Origin: Oscillospiraceae bacterium | GTDB taxonomy: Bacteria > Bacillota > Clostridia > Oscillospirales > Oscillospiraceae | Direction of reading: 5' to 3' | DNA: 49,643 nucleotides | Assembly (NCBI GenBank): GCA_022800755.1 | Contig: JAAWQX010000015.1 | Location: forward strand, 1-49,643 | Shown: positions 30,715 to 38,652 of the stretch, piece by piece | Position numbering within the stretch: the stretch's first letter is position 1 | How the letters are laid out: every line of letters begins with the position of its first letter | Notes under the pieces: model-generated | Database searches by the model: none | What the model was told of the DNA's origin: nothing | Seen by the model: the letters and a program-made list of their open reading frames with translations, nothing else | Position numbers and translations under genes: made by a program

Positions 30715-31614
30715 TCACCAGTTCGTTTCATAGGGGTAAAATGCCGTCGTCAAAGCTTCGATTGCCCCGGCGTCCGGTACGAAATACGACCCGCCGTTGA
30801 TATACTGGGGCGCACCGGGCAGCGTCTGGGTATTGAGCTGGGCGATATCGCATTGCAGCAGCGCCCGGATGAGCCAGATGCAGTTGCCGGGGGAGAGGTC
30901 AGTCGTCATGTCCTTATACACCGTCCCGGCGGCGATAGGCGCTTTGATGATGAGCCAGGGGTCCAGCCACTGGTCCAGAGCGGCTTGCAGGAATTCCCGC
31001 TGGACGTTCACCCGTTCCAGGTCGGCCATGGCGTAGCCGGAGCGGTAGCGCATGAGCTGCACGGCTTTTTCCCCGTTGAGCTTCTGGTAGCCCTGCTCCA
31101 GATGGATGTACAAATCCTGCGCCGGGTCCTCGTAGTCCATGTCCATGGGGACGTAGAACTTCACCCCGCCGAAGGTATCCACAATGTCTTCAAACACATT
31201 GAAATTCACCAGCACGTAACCGTCCGGGATGATGCCCAGGAGAGAGGACACCTCGTGTCTGAGCCACTGCATCCCCTCTTCCCCACCGCCGCCGGCCGCG
31301 CAGGCGGAGTTCAGCTTGGGCGGATTATAGCCCTCGGTATACGTATCCCGGGGCAAACTCAGCAGGGTGACGGTGTGTTCCTTGTCATTGATGGACAGCA
31401 GCATCATGGTATCCGTACGCATCCCGCCCTCGTCGGTGCCGGCCAGGAGAATATTGCAGATGCCGTTGCGTTTGTCTGTCGTGTCCACATCGGCTTCCGG
31501 CATTCCCGCGATCAAGGCGCAATAGGCGACGAACAGCACCACCGCCAGCAGCAGGCCGCAAATCGTCTTGCGAATAAAATGGTGTTTTTTTCGCTGTTTT
31601 GGTTCTCTTGCCAT
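30715..31614 (-). CDS. LytR-CpsA-Psr (LCP) family cell-wall glycopolymer ligase
   Basis: A 299-residue protein with a basic cytoplasmic N terminus, one membrane helix (about residues 16-34) and an external LCP domain. Recognisable blocks are ILLAGTDEGGMRTDTMMLL, LSLPRDTYTE, GGVKFYVPMDMDY and LMRYRSGYAMADLERV, with the conserved Asp and Arg residues that bind the lipid pyrophosphate. LCP enzymes move undecaprenyl-linked polymers onto peptidoglycan, so it may finish the product of a surface-glycan operon. The ATG at 31614 has GGAGAA upstream; an upstream extension is rejected because it overlaps the promoter. It is transcribed divergently from nifJ. Confidence 0.9.
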   Translation of the reverse strand: MAREPKQRKKHHFIRKTICGLLLAVVLFVAYCALIAGMPEADVDTTDKRNGICNILLAGTDEGGMRTDTMMLLSINDKEHTVTLLSLPRDTYTEGYNPPKLNSACAAGGGGEEGMQWLRHEVSSLLGIIPDGYVLVNFNVFEDIVDTFGGVKFYVPMDMDYEDPAQDLYIHLEQGYQKLNGEKAVQLMRYRSGYAMADLERVNVQREFLQAALDQWLDPWLIIKAPIAAGTVYKDMTTDLSPGNCIWLIRALLQCDIAQLNTQTLPGAPQYINGGSYFVPDAGAIEALTTAFYPYETNW

Positions 31615-31648
31615 GATGATTCTCCATAGGATAGAAGTAGCTTGTCTC

Positions 31649-31677
31649 ATTGTATCACAGTTTCCCGCAAACGGCAA
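31649..31677 (-). promoter_or_regulatory. Promoter of the LCP gene
   Basis: On the minus strand, TTGCCG (31672-31677), 17 bases, TACAAT (31649-31654) preceded by TGA, an extended -10. Confidence 0.65.
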
Positions 31678-31788
31678 TGAAAATCACAGAAAGCGGCGGA
31701 AGCGGGGGTATTTTGCGCCGAAAACAAGAAATTCCCGAAAAAATACATAAAAAAGCAAAAAGTTTCGGAGAAAAATGAGGGTCTGTCC

Positions 31789-31817
31789 TTTACTTTTTGA
31801 GAAATGTGTATTAGAAT
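31789..31817 (+). promoter_or_regulatory. Probable nifJ promoter
   Basis: TTTACT (31789-31794), 17 bases, TAGAAT (31812-31817). A short GC hairpin (ACGGCAGCTTGCCGC) follows in the leader. Confidence 0.5.
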
Positions 31818-31874
31818 TTTGTCGAATGTCATCGACGGCAGCTTGCCGCCGAAAACGATATGGGAGGAAAAACA

Positions 31875-34800
31875 ATGGCGAAGAAGAAAAAAGTCTTCAA
31901 AACGATGGACGGCAACGAGGCCGCCGCGTACGTGTCTTACGCGTTCACGGAAGTCGCGACCATCTATCCCATCACGCCCTCCAGCCCCATGGCAGACCAT
32001 GTGGACGAGTGGGCGGCAAACGGCAAAAAGAATCTGTTCGGCCAGCCGGTAAAGCTCATGGAGCTCCAGGCTGAATCCGGTGCGGCGGGCGCGATGCACG
32101 GCGCGTTGGAGACCGGTTCGCTTACCAGCACTTATACAGCGTCCCAGGGCTTGCTGCTGATGATCCCGCCCATGTACCGCATGGCGGGTTCCATGCTCCC
32201 GGGCGTGATGCACGTATCCGCCCGTACCGTGGGTACCCACTCCGTTTCCATTTTCGGCGACCATTCCGACGTGATGGCCTGCCGTCAGACGGGCTTTGCC
32301 CAGCTTTGCTCCGGCAGTGTGCAGGAGTGCATGGACCTGGCAGCCGTGGCACATCTGTCCGCCATCAAAGGCAGCATCCCGTTCCAGCATTTCTTTGACG
32401 GCTTCCGCACGTCCCACGAACTGCAGAAGATCGAGGTGCTGGACTACGAGGACCTGGGCGCCATGCTGGATTGGGACGCGGTGCAAAAGTTCAAAGACCA
32501 CGCGCTGAGCACCGAACACCCCACCATCCGCTCTACCCTGCAAAATCCAGACACCTTTTTCCAGTCCCGCGAGGCGTGCAACACCGCGTATAACGCCCTG
32601 CCGGAGATCGTAGAAGATTACATGAAGCAGGTGAACAAAGTCACCGGCAAGAAGTACCAGCTGTTCAATTACTACGGCCATCCCCAGGCGACCCGTGTGG
32701 TCATCGCCATGGGCAGCGTGTGCGAGACGCTGATGGAAGTCGTCGACTACCTCATGGAGCGGGGCGAAAAGGTCGGCATGATCCAGGTACACCTGTACCG
32801 TCCGTTCAGCCTGAAGCACTTCCTGAAGGCCATCCCCGCCACGGCGAAGACCATCACCGTGCTGGACCGCACCAAGGAGCCGGGCGCGCTGGGCGAGCCG
32901 CTGTACGAGGACGTGTGCACCGTCATTGCCGAGAGCAAGCTGGCCGGCAAGGTCAAACTGCTGGCGGGCCGCTACGGCCTGAGCTCCAAGGACACTACCC
33001 CCGCCCAGATGAAAGCCGTGTTCGACAACATGAAGACCGGCAAGAAGAACCACTTCACCGTGGGCATCAACGACGACGTGACCTTTACATCCCTGCCCCT
33101 GGGCGAGAACATCGTCACCGCGGGCAAGAGCATCATTTCCTGCAAATTCTGGGGCCTGGGTTCCGACGGCACGGTCGGCGCGAACAAGAACTCCATTAAG
33201 ATCATCGGCGACAACACCAACCAGTACGCCCAGGCGTATTTTGAGTACGATTCTAAAAAATCCGGCGGTGTGACCAAGAGCCACCTGCGCTTTGGACACG
33301 AGCCGATCCACAGCACATACTACGTGACCATGGCGGACTTCGTTGCCTGCCACAAGCAGTCTTACATCAAGACCTTTGATATCGTCAGCGAGATCAAAGA
33401 GGGCGGCACGTTCCTGCTGAACACCAACTGGAAGGGCAAGGAACTGGAAGAGCACCTGCCCAACAAGGTCAAACGCATCATCGCCCAGCGGAACATCAAG
33501 TTCTACACCATCGACGCGACCGAGATTGCCACGGAATTGGGTCTGGGCAACCGCACCAACACCGTACTGCAATCGGCGTTCTTCAAGCTGTCCGGCATCA
33601 TGCCTATCGAAAAAGCTGTGGGCTATATGAAGGACGCTATTGTAAAGAGCTACTCCAAGAAAGGCCAGAAGGTCGTGGACATGAACTGCGCGGCCGTGGA
33701 CAAGGGCGTGGACGCCATTGTGGAGATCGAAGTCCCCGCGTCCTGGAAGAAGCTCAAGGACGAAAAAGTGGTCGTGGATAAGACCCTGCCCAAGTACATC
33801 CGGGAGATTCAGATCCCCGTGAACAACCAGGCAGGCGATACCCTGCCGGTGTCCGTATTCATGCCCTACGCCGACGGCGTGACCCCGGTGGAGACCTCCA
33901 AGTACGAAAAGCGCGGCATCGCCACGGATGTGCCGAAATGGATCCCGGAAAACTGCATCGGCTGCAACCAGTGTGCGCTGGTGTGCCCCCACGCGGCGAT
34001 CCGTCCGTTCCTGTTTACCGCGGCCGAAGCAAAGAAAGCGCCCAAATCCTGCGAGACGAAACCGGCCATGGGCAAGGGCATGGAGAAGTACAGCTACCGA
34101 ATCCAGGTAGACCCGCTGGACTGCCAGGGTTGCGGCTCCTGCGCCAACGTCTGCCCGGCAAAGAACAAAGCGCTTGTCATGGAACCGCTGGAGACCCAGC
34201 TGGACGAGCAGGCCAACTGGGATCACTGCTTGGCGCTGAGCGAAAAGGCCAACCCCATGGACAAATTCACCATCAAGGGCAGCCAGTTCGAGCGGCCTTT
34301 GTATGAGTTCAACGGCTCCTGCGCCGGCTGCGGCGAAGCGCCGTACATGAAGCTGATGACCCAGCTGTTCGGCGACCGTATGTACATTGCCGACGCCACG
34401 GGCTGCACCTATGTTGTGGGTTCCTCCACCCCGGCGTTCCCCTACGCGGTGAACTCCCAGGGACACGGACCTGCGCCCTCTAACTCCCTGTTTGAGAACA
34501 ACGCGGAGTACTCCCTGGGTATGTGCCTGAGCGTAGAGCAGATGCGCAACCAAATGAAGATGCACGCCGAAGCGGCTGCTGCGTCTACTAAGGACGACAA
34601 GCTGAAAAAGGCTATCAAGGCCTGGTTGAAAGACGGCGACAACGGTGATAAGACCCGCAAGGTATCCGATGCGTTGAAAGACGCACTGAAAGCCACCAAG
34701 GACAAAAGCGCCGACGTGGTATTCCTGAAAAAGAACACCGATGCCCTGCCGAAGAAGTCCATGTGGATGTATGGCGGCGACGGCTGGGCCTATGATATCG

Positions 34801-35402
34801 GCTACGGCGGACTGGACCACGTGCTGGCCTCCGGCCTGGACGTAAACGTCCTGGTCGTGGATACAGAGGTCTACTCCAATACCGGCGGCCAGGCATCCAA
34901 GGCGACCCAGATCGGCGCGGTGGCGCAGTTTGCCAACGCAGGCAAGGCCACGGCGAAGAAGGACCTTGGCTCCATCGCCATGACCTACGGCAATATCTAC
35001 GTTGCTCAGGTAGCCATGGGTGCGAATCCCAACCAGCTCATCACAGCACTGAAAGAGGCTGAGGCCCACAAAGGCCCGTCCCTCATCATCGCTTACGCGC
35101 CCTGCATCAACCACGGCATTTCCAACGGCATGGGCATCGCCCAGACCGAAGAGAAGATGGCGGTGGAGTGCGGCTACTGGCCCCTGTGGCGCTACATCCC
35201 CGAACTGGTCGAGGCCGGCGAGAACCCCTTCAAACTGGACAGCAAGGCCCCTAACGGCAAGCTGCGTGAGTTCATGATGGGCGAGACCCGGTTCTCATCC
35301 CTGACCCGCACTTTCCCGGAGACGGCGGAGCGCCTGTTTGCGGAAGCGGAAGTCCAGTGCGAGAAGCGGTACGAGAAGTATAAGAAGTTAGCCGAAAAGT
35401 GA
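31875..35402 (+). CDS. nifJ: Pyruvate:ferredoxin (flavodoxin) oxidoreductase
   Basis: A 1175-residue single-chain enzyme, the normal length for the homodimeric PFOR. It oxidises pyruvate with CoA to acetyl-CoA and CO2, passing electrons to ferredoxin. N-terminal pyrimidine-binding domain (YPITPSSPMADHVDEW) and a middle transketolase-like region are followed by two [4Fe-4S] motifs (CIGCNQCALVCP near 695; CQGCGSCANVCP near 750). Then come the cysteines of the proximal cluster (CAGCGEAP near 815) and the thiamine diphosphate site (GDGWAYDIGYGG near 968; NTGGQASKAT near 1001). ATG 31875 follows GGGAGG. The ferredoxin at 6807-6974 is a plausible acceptor. Strong codon bias creates a very long antisense open frame, which is not a gene. 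Confidence 0.97.
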   Translation: MAKKKKVFKTMDGNEAAAYVSYAFTEVATIYPITPSSPMADHVDEWAANGKKNLFGQPVKLMELQAESGAAGAMHGALETGSLTSTYTASQGLLLMIPPMYRMAGSMLPGVMHVSARTVGTHSVSIFGDHSDVMACRQTGFAQLCSGSVQECMDLAAVAHLSAIKGSIPFQHFFDGFRTSHELQKIEVLDYEDLGAMLDWDAVQKFKDHALSTEHPTIRSTLQNPDTFFQSREACNTAYNALPEIVEDYMKQVNKVTGKKYQLFNYYGHPQATRVVIAMGSVCETLMEVVDYLMERGEKVGMIQVHLYRPFSLKHFLKAIPATAKTITVLDRTKEPGALGEPLYEDVCTVIAESKLAGKVKLLAGRYGLSSKDTTPAQMKAVFDNMKTGKKNHFTVGINDDVTFTSLPLGENIVTAGKSIISCKFWGLGSDGTVGANKNSIKIIGDNTNQYAQAYFEYDSKKSGGVTKSHLRFGHEPIHSTYYVTMADFVACHKQSYIKTFDIVSEIKEGGTFLLNTNWKGKELEEHLPNKVKRIIAQRNIKFYTIDATEIATELGLGNRTNTVLQSAFFKLSGIMPIEKAVGYMKDAIVKSYSKKGQKVVDMNCAAVDKGVDAIVEIEVPASWKKLKDEKVVVDKTLPKYIREIQIPVNNQAGDTLPVSVFMPYADGVTPVETSKYEKRGIATDVPKWIPENCIGCNQCALVCPHAAIRPFLFTAAEAKKAPKSCETKPAMGKGMEKYSYRIQVDPLDCQGCGSCANVCPAKNKALVMEPLETQLDEQANWDHCLALSEKANPMDKFTIKGSQFERPLYEFNGSCAGCGEAPYMKLMTQLFGDRMYIADATGCTYVVGSSTPAFPYAVNSQGHGPAPSNSLFENNAEYSLGMCLSVEQMRNQMKMHAEAAAASTKDDKLKKAIKAWLKDGDNGDKTRKVSDALKDALKATKDKSADVVFLKKNTDALPKKSMWMYGGDGWAYDIGYGGLDHVLASGLDVNVLVVDTEVYSNTGGQASKATQIGAVAQFANAGKATAKKDLGSIAMTYGNIYVAQVAMGANPNQLITALKEAEAHKGPSLIIAYAPCINHGISNGMGIAQTEEKMAVECGYWPLWRYIPELVEAGENPFKLDSKAPNGKLREFMMGETRFSSLTRTFPETAERLFAEAEVQCEKRYEKYKKLAEK

Positions 35403-35505
35403 GCGCCCAAATCGCTGTAGGCAATTTGACCGGTTCGAATTTTGTTCCGCAGGAACTTGTCGGACATTCCCGGAATGTAAAGAATGGCGCAAACGAAAGT
35501 GATTT

Positions 35506-35538
35506 ATCCCTCCGGTCATTGACCGGAGGGATTTTTTT
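35506..35538 (+). terminator. Intrinsic terminator of nifJ
   Basis: A 12-bp stem (ATCCCTCCGGTC/GACCGGAGGGAT), a three-base loop and seven T residues. Between the stop codon and here a smaller hairpin, GTTCC-GCA-GGAAC, lies at 35444-35456. Confidence 0.92.
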
Positions 35539-35548
35539 GTGCTACAAT
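35519..35548 (+). promoter_or_regulatory. Promoter embedded in the nifJ terminator
   Basis: TTGACC (35519-35524) lies in the loop and descending arm of the terminator, followed by 18 bases and TACAAT (35543-35548) with TGC as extended -10. It would drive the DUF5131 gene. Confidence 0.6.
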
Positions 35549-35577
35549 GCCACCAACACGGAAAGGAGGCCCCCGTT

Positions 35578-36309
35578 ATGCCCCGCTATCAATGGAACCC
35601 CTGGCATGGCTGCCATAAATGCAGCCCGGGGTGTCTCAACTGCTACGTATTTTACTGCGACGGCAAGCGCCAAAAAGACGCGGATATGGTCACTCGCTCC
35701 AAAACGAACTTCAACCTACCCCTGAAAAAAGACCGTGCGGGAAATTTGAAGATTCCCCCCGGCACCGAACTGGCTACGGGCTTCACCACGGACTTTTTCA
35801 TTGAGGAAGCAGACCTCTGGCGACCAGAAGCCTGGGATATCATCCGCTGCCGCCCGGACGTACGATTCCTGATCCCTACCAAGCGCCCGGCGCGCATCCG
35901 GGAACACCTTCCGCCGGACTGGGGCGACGGCTGGGAGAACATCGCTATTGCAGTGACGGCGGAGTGCCAAGCCAAGGCCGATGAGCGCTTGCCCATCCTG
36001 CTCAATTTGCCCATCAAGCATAAATTCGTCTTCGTAGCGCCGATTTTAGAGGACGTATCCCTATCGGAATACCTGTCCACCGGGAAGATCGAGCAAGTCA
36101 GCGTAGGCGGGGAATCCTACGCCGGCGCCCGCACCTGCGATTTCGACTGGGTGCGGCACATTTACGAGGACTGCGTCCGTTTCGGTGTGGCCTTCGACTT
36201 CCACCAGACCGGGTCGAATTTCGTCAAAGACGGCCGGCGGTACAAAATTCGCCACCACGACGAATACGGTCAGGCGAAAAAGGGCATGGCATATTTGAAA
36301 AAACTGTGA
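35578..36309 (+). CDS. DUF5131 (phage Gp37/Gp68-like) protein
   Basis: A 243-residue protein beginning NPWHGCHKCSPGCLNCY. The CxxxCxxC arrangement (CSPGCLNC) resembles a radical-SAM cluster motif; the family was named from phage proteins Gp37/Gp68 and has no established activity. Other conserved-looking blocks are LIPTKRP, VTAECQAKADERLPILL, KFVFVAPILEDV, VGGESYAGARTCDFDWV and FHQTGSNFVKDGR. ATG 35578 follows AGGAGG by eight bases. Nothing else phage-like is nearby, so it appears resident. It may be co-transcribed with the glycosylation module downstream, though that has its own likely promoter. Confidence 0.85.
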   Translation: MPRYQWNPWHGCHKCSPGCLNCYVFYCDGKRQKDADMVTRSKTNFNLPLKKDRAGNLKIPPGTELATGFTTDFFIEEADLWRPEAWDIIRCRPDVRFLIPTKRPARIREHLPPDWGDGWENIAIAVTAECQAKADERLPILLNLPIKHKFVFVAPILEDVSLSEYLSTGKIEQVSVGGESYAGARTCDFDWVRHIYEDCVRFGVAFDFHQTGSNFVKDGRRYKIRHHDEYGQAKKGMAYLKKL

Positions 36310-36315
36310 TATACT
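36307..36315 (+). promoter_or_regulatory. Possible extended -10 promoter of the GtrA module
   Basis: TGATATACT overlaps the DUF5131 stop codon. No good -35 is present, so it would depend on the extended -10. Confidence 0.35.
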
Positions 36316-36324
36316 GGAGCGGTT

Positions 36325-36741
36325 ATGAAACAACGACTGAAAACCCTGCTGAACACCTCCATGTTCCGCTTCCTGCTGGTAGGCTGCGTGAACACGCTGG
36401 TGGGCGCCTGCATCATGTTCGGGCTGTACAACCTGGCCCACTGGAGCTATTGGGCTGCGTCCGCGGCGAATTACACACTCACCAGCATTTTAAGCTATTT
36501 TCTGAACAAATACTTCACGTTCCGCAGCAAAACCAGGTCATTTGCGGAAGTTCTGCGCTTTATCGCGAACATCGCCATATGCTACCTCATCGCCTACGGC
36601 GCGGCGAAGCCTTTGGTACGGTTGCTGCTGTCGGACGCGGGGGAGGCCCTGCGGGACAACGTATCCATGCTCGCGGGTATGGTCTTGTTCACCTGTTGCA
36701 ACTACATCGGACAGAGATTTTTCGCATTCAAGAAGGATTGA
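36325..36741 (+). CDS. GtrA-family membrane protein (lipid-linked sugar flippase)
   Basis: A 138-residue protein with four predicted membrane helices and the GtrA pattern (FLLVGCVNTLVGACIMFGLYN; SYFLNKYFTFRS; NYIGQRFFAF). GtrA/GtcA proteins are thought to flip undecaprenyl-phosphate-linked monosaccharides to the outer membrane face. It starts at ATG 36325 after GGAG. It is followed after six bases by two GT2 genes and a large membrane protein, the three-component glycan-modification arrangement known from gtrABC and GtcA/CsbB/YfhO systems. Confidence 0.9.
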   Translation: MKQRLKTLLNTSMFRFLLVGCVNTLVGACIMFGLYNLAHWSYWAASAANYTLTSILSYFLNKYFTFRSKTRSFAEVLRFIANIAICYLIAYGAAKPLVRLLLSDAGEALRDNVSMLAGMVLFTCCNYIGQRFFAFKKD

Positions 36742-36747
36742 AACACT

Positions 36748-37710
36748 ATGCTGACACTCTACGCGGTGGTACCCTGCTATAACGAAGAAGCGGCCCTGCC
36801 GGACTCGGCGGAGAAACTCCAGGAGAAATGGTGGAACCTGATGGCCGCGGGCCGCATCACCCCCAACAGCCGCATCACATTGGTGGACGACGGCTCCACA
36901 GACAGCACCTGGAGCATCATCCAAACGCTGTGCGCGGGGGAAAACAGCCTATTCTGCGCGGTGAAGCTCAGCCGGAACCGGGGCCACCAGGCGGCGCTGC
37001 TGGCGGGCCTGCAAGCGTCCATGAACGCCTGCGACGCCTGCGTGTCCCTGGACGCGGACCTGCAAGACGACATTGAAGTCATCGACCGTTTTATCGAGGA
37101 ATACGAAGCCGGGTGCGACATCGTCTACGGCGTGCGGGAGGACCGGTCCTCGGATTCTTTCGCCAAGCGCTTCACGGCGCAAAGCTATTACAAGGTCCTG
37201 CGCGCCTTGGGCGTAGACGTGATCTTCGACCACGCGGACTACCGCCTCATGTCTCGTCGGGCGCTCCACGCCTTGAGCCGCTATGAGGAAACGAACCTGT
37301 TTCTCCGGGGCATCATCCCGGAGCTGGGCTTCCCCAGCGCTCAGGTGAAATATACCCGCCAGCCCCGGCAGGCGGGGGAGAGCAAGTACACGCTGAAAAA
37401 GATGCTGTCCCTGGCCTTTGACGGCATCACGAGCTTTTCCGTGCGCCCCATCCGCCTGCTGTCGGTGCTGGGGATTTTGACGGTGCTGGTATCCATCGCC
37501 ATGGCGGTGTACACACTGGTGCGGCACTTCACGGGCAACACCGTGTCCGGCTGGCCGTCGCTGATGATCTCCATCTGGTTTTTAGGCGGGCTGAACCTGC
37601 TGGCCCTGGGCCTGGTGGGGGAATACATCGGCCGCATCTACGGCGAAGTGAAGCAGCGGCCCCGGTACATTGTGGAACAGACCATCGGGAACGTGTCCCG
37701 GTATGAATGA
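36748..37710 (+). CDS. GT2 polyprenyl-phosphate glycosyltransferase (GtrB/CsbB-like), first copy
   Basis: A 320-residue enzyme with a cytoplasmic GT-A domain (VVPCYNEE, DDGSTD, the metal-binding DADLQDD, and QAGESKYTLKKM near the end of the domain) and two C-terminal membrane helices (about residues 230-250 and 270-295). This layout transfers a sugar from a nucleotide donor to undecaprenyl phosphate. The sugar is not predictable. It sits six bases after gtrA and ten before the second GT2 gene. Confidence 0.9.
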   Translation: MLTLYAVVPCYNEEAALPDSAEKLQEKWWNLMAAGRITPNSRITLVDDGSTDSTWSIIQTLCAGENSLFCAVKLSRNRGHQAALLAGLQASMNACDACVSLDADLQDDIEVIDRFIEEYEAGCDIVYGVREDRSSDSFAKRFTAQSYYKVLRALGVDVIFDHADYRLMSRRALHALSRYEETNLFLRGIIPELGFPSAQVKYTRQPRQAGESKYTLKKMLSLAFDGITSFSVRPIRLLSVLGILTVLVSIAMAVYTLVRHFTGNTVSGWPSLMISIWFLGGLNLLALGLVGEYIGRIYGEVKQRPRYIVEQTIGNVSRYE

Positions 37711-37719
37711 GGTGCGCGT

Positions 37720-38652
37720 ATGCTGTCAGTCATCATCCCTGCCTATAACGAGGCGGAGAACATCAACCCCGCGGCGGAAGCCATCGGAAGCGTGCTCCGG
37801 GCCGCGGGCATCGGCTACGAGCTGATATTCGTCAACGACGGCTCCACGGACGCAAGCTGGGAATCCATCACCCGCCTCAGCGAGCAGGACCCGGCGGTGC
37901 GGGGCCTGTGCTTTTCCCGGAACTTCGGCAAGGAAGCGGCGATTTTCGCGGGCATCTCCGCCGCGGAGGGGGACTGCTGTGTGGTCATCGACTGCGACCT
38001 GCAGCACCCGCCGGAAAAAATCGTGGACATGTACCGATTGTGGGAGCAGGGCTTCGAGGTCATTGAGGGCGTAAAAGCCCACCGGGGCAAGGAAACGGCG
38101 GGCTACGGCCTGGCGGCCCGGCTTTTTTATAAGCTCATCAGCAGATCCACGGGCATGGACCTGATGAACGCGTCAGACTTCCGCCTGCTGGACCGCAAAG
38201 CCATGGACAGTCTGCTCACCATGGGGGAGCAGCACGCGTTTTTCCGCGCCCTGTCCAGCTGGATCGGCTTCCGCACGGCGACGGTGGAGTTCGACGTATG
38301 TGAGCGCAACGCCGGGGAGACCAAATGGACGACCCGCGCCCTGGTGCGCTACGCCCTGACGAACATCACGTCTTTCACCTCCGCGCCCATGCAGCTTATC
38401 ACGGTGATGGGCGTCATCACCCTGATCGTATCGATCATCATGGGCGTAGTCGCCCTGTACCAGAAATTTTCCGGCGTCGCCCTGGGCGGCTTCACCACGG
38501 TCATCATTTTGCAGCTATTCACCGGCAGTCTCGTCATGATGAGCCTGGGCATCATCGGTCACTACCTGGCGAAAATTTACGACGAGCTGAAAGCCCGCCC
38601 CCGGTACATCATATCCGCATCTTGCGGCAAGAGACAGGAGGACAAGCCATGA
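37720..38652 (+). CDS. GT2 polyprenyl-phosphate glycosyltransferase (GtrB/CsbB-like), second copy
   Basis: A 310-residue paralogue of the preceding enzyme, clearly diverged (VIIPAYNEAENI, NDGSTD, DCDLQHPPEKI, NAGETKWTTRALV) and also with two C-terminal membrane helices. It should make a second undecaprenyl-phosphate sugar. Having two synthases with one flippase and one putative transferase is unusual for the three-component systems. Its stop codon overlaps the next start by four bases. Confidence 0.9.
   Translation: MLSVIIPAYNEAENINPAAEAIGSVLRAAGIGYELIFVNDGSTDASWESITRLSEQDPAVRGLCFSRNFGKEAAIFAGISAAEGDCCVVIDCDLQHPPEKIVDMYRLWEQGFEVIEGVKAHRGKETAGYGLAARLFYKLISRSTGMDLMNASDFRLLDRKAMDSLLTMGEQHAFFRALSSWIGFRTATVEFDVCERNAGETKWTTRALVRYALTNITSFTSAPMQLITVMGVITLIVSIIMGVVALYQKFSGVALGGFTTVIILQLFTGSLVMMSLGIIGHYLAKIYDELKARPRYIISASCGKRQEDKP

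Noticed and set aside
31647-35114. 1155-codon open frame antisense to nifJ
   Set aside because: It mirrors nifJ codon bias, has low-complexity His/Gly/Val/Leu-rich composition, lacks a ribosome site, and nifJ itself is a textbook match.
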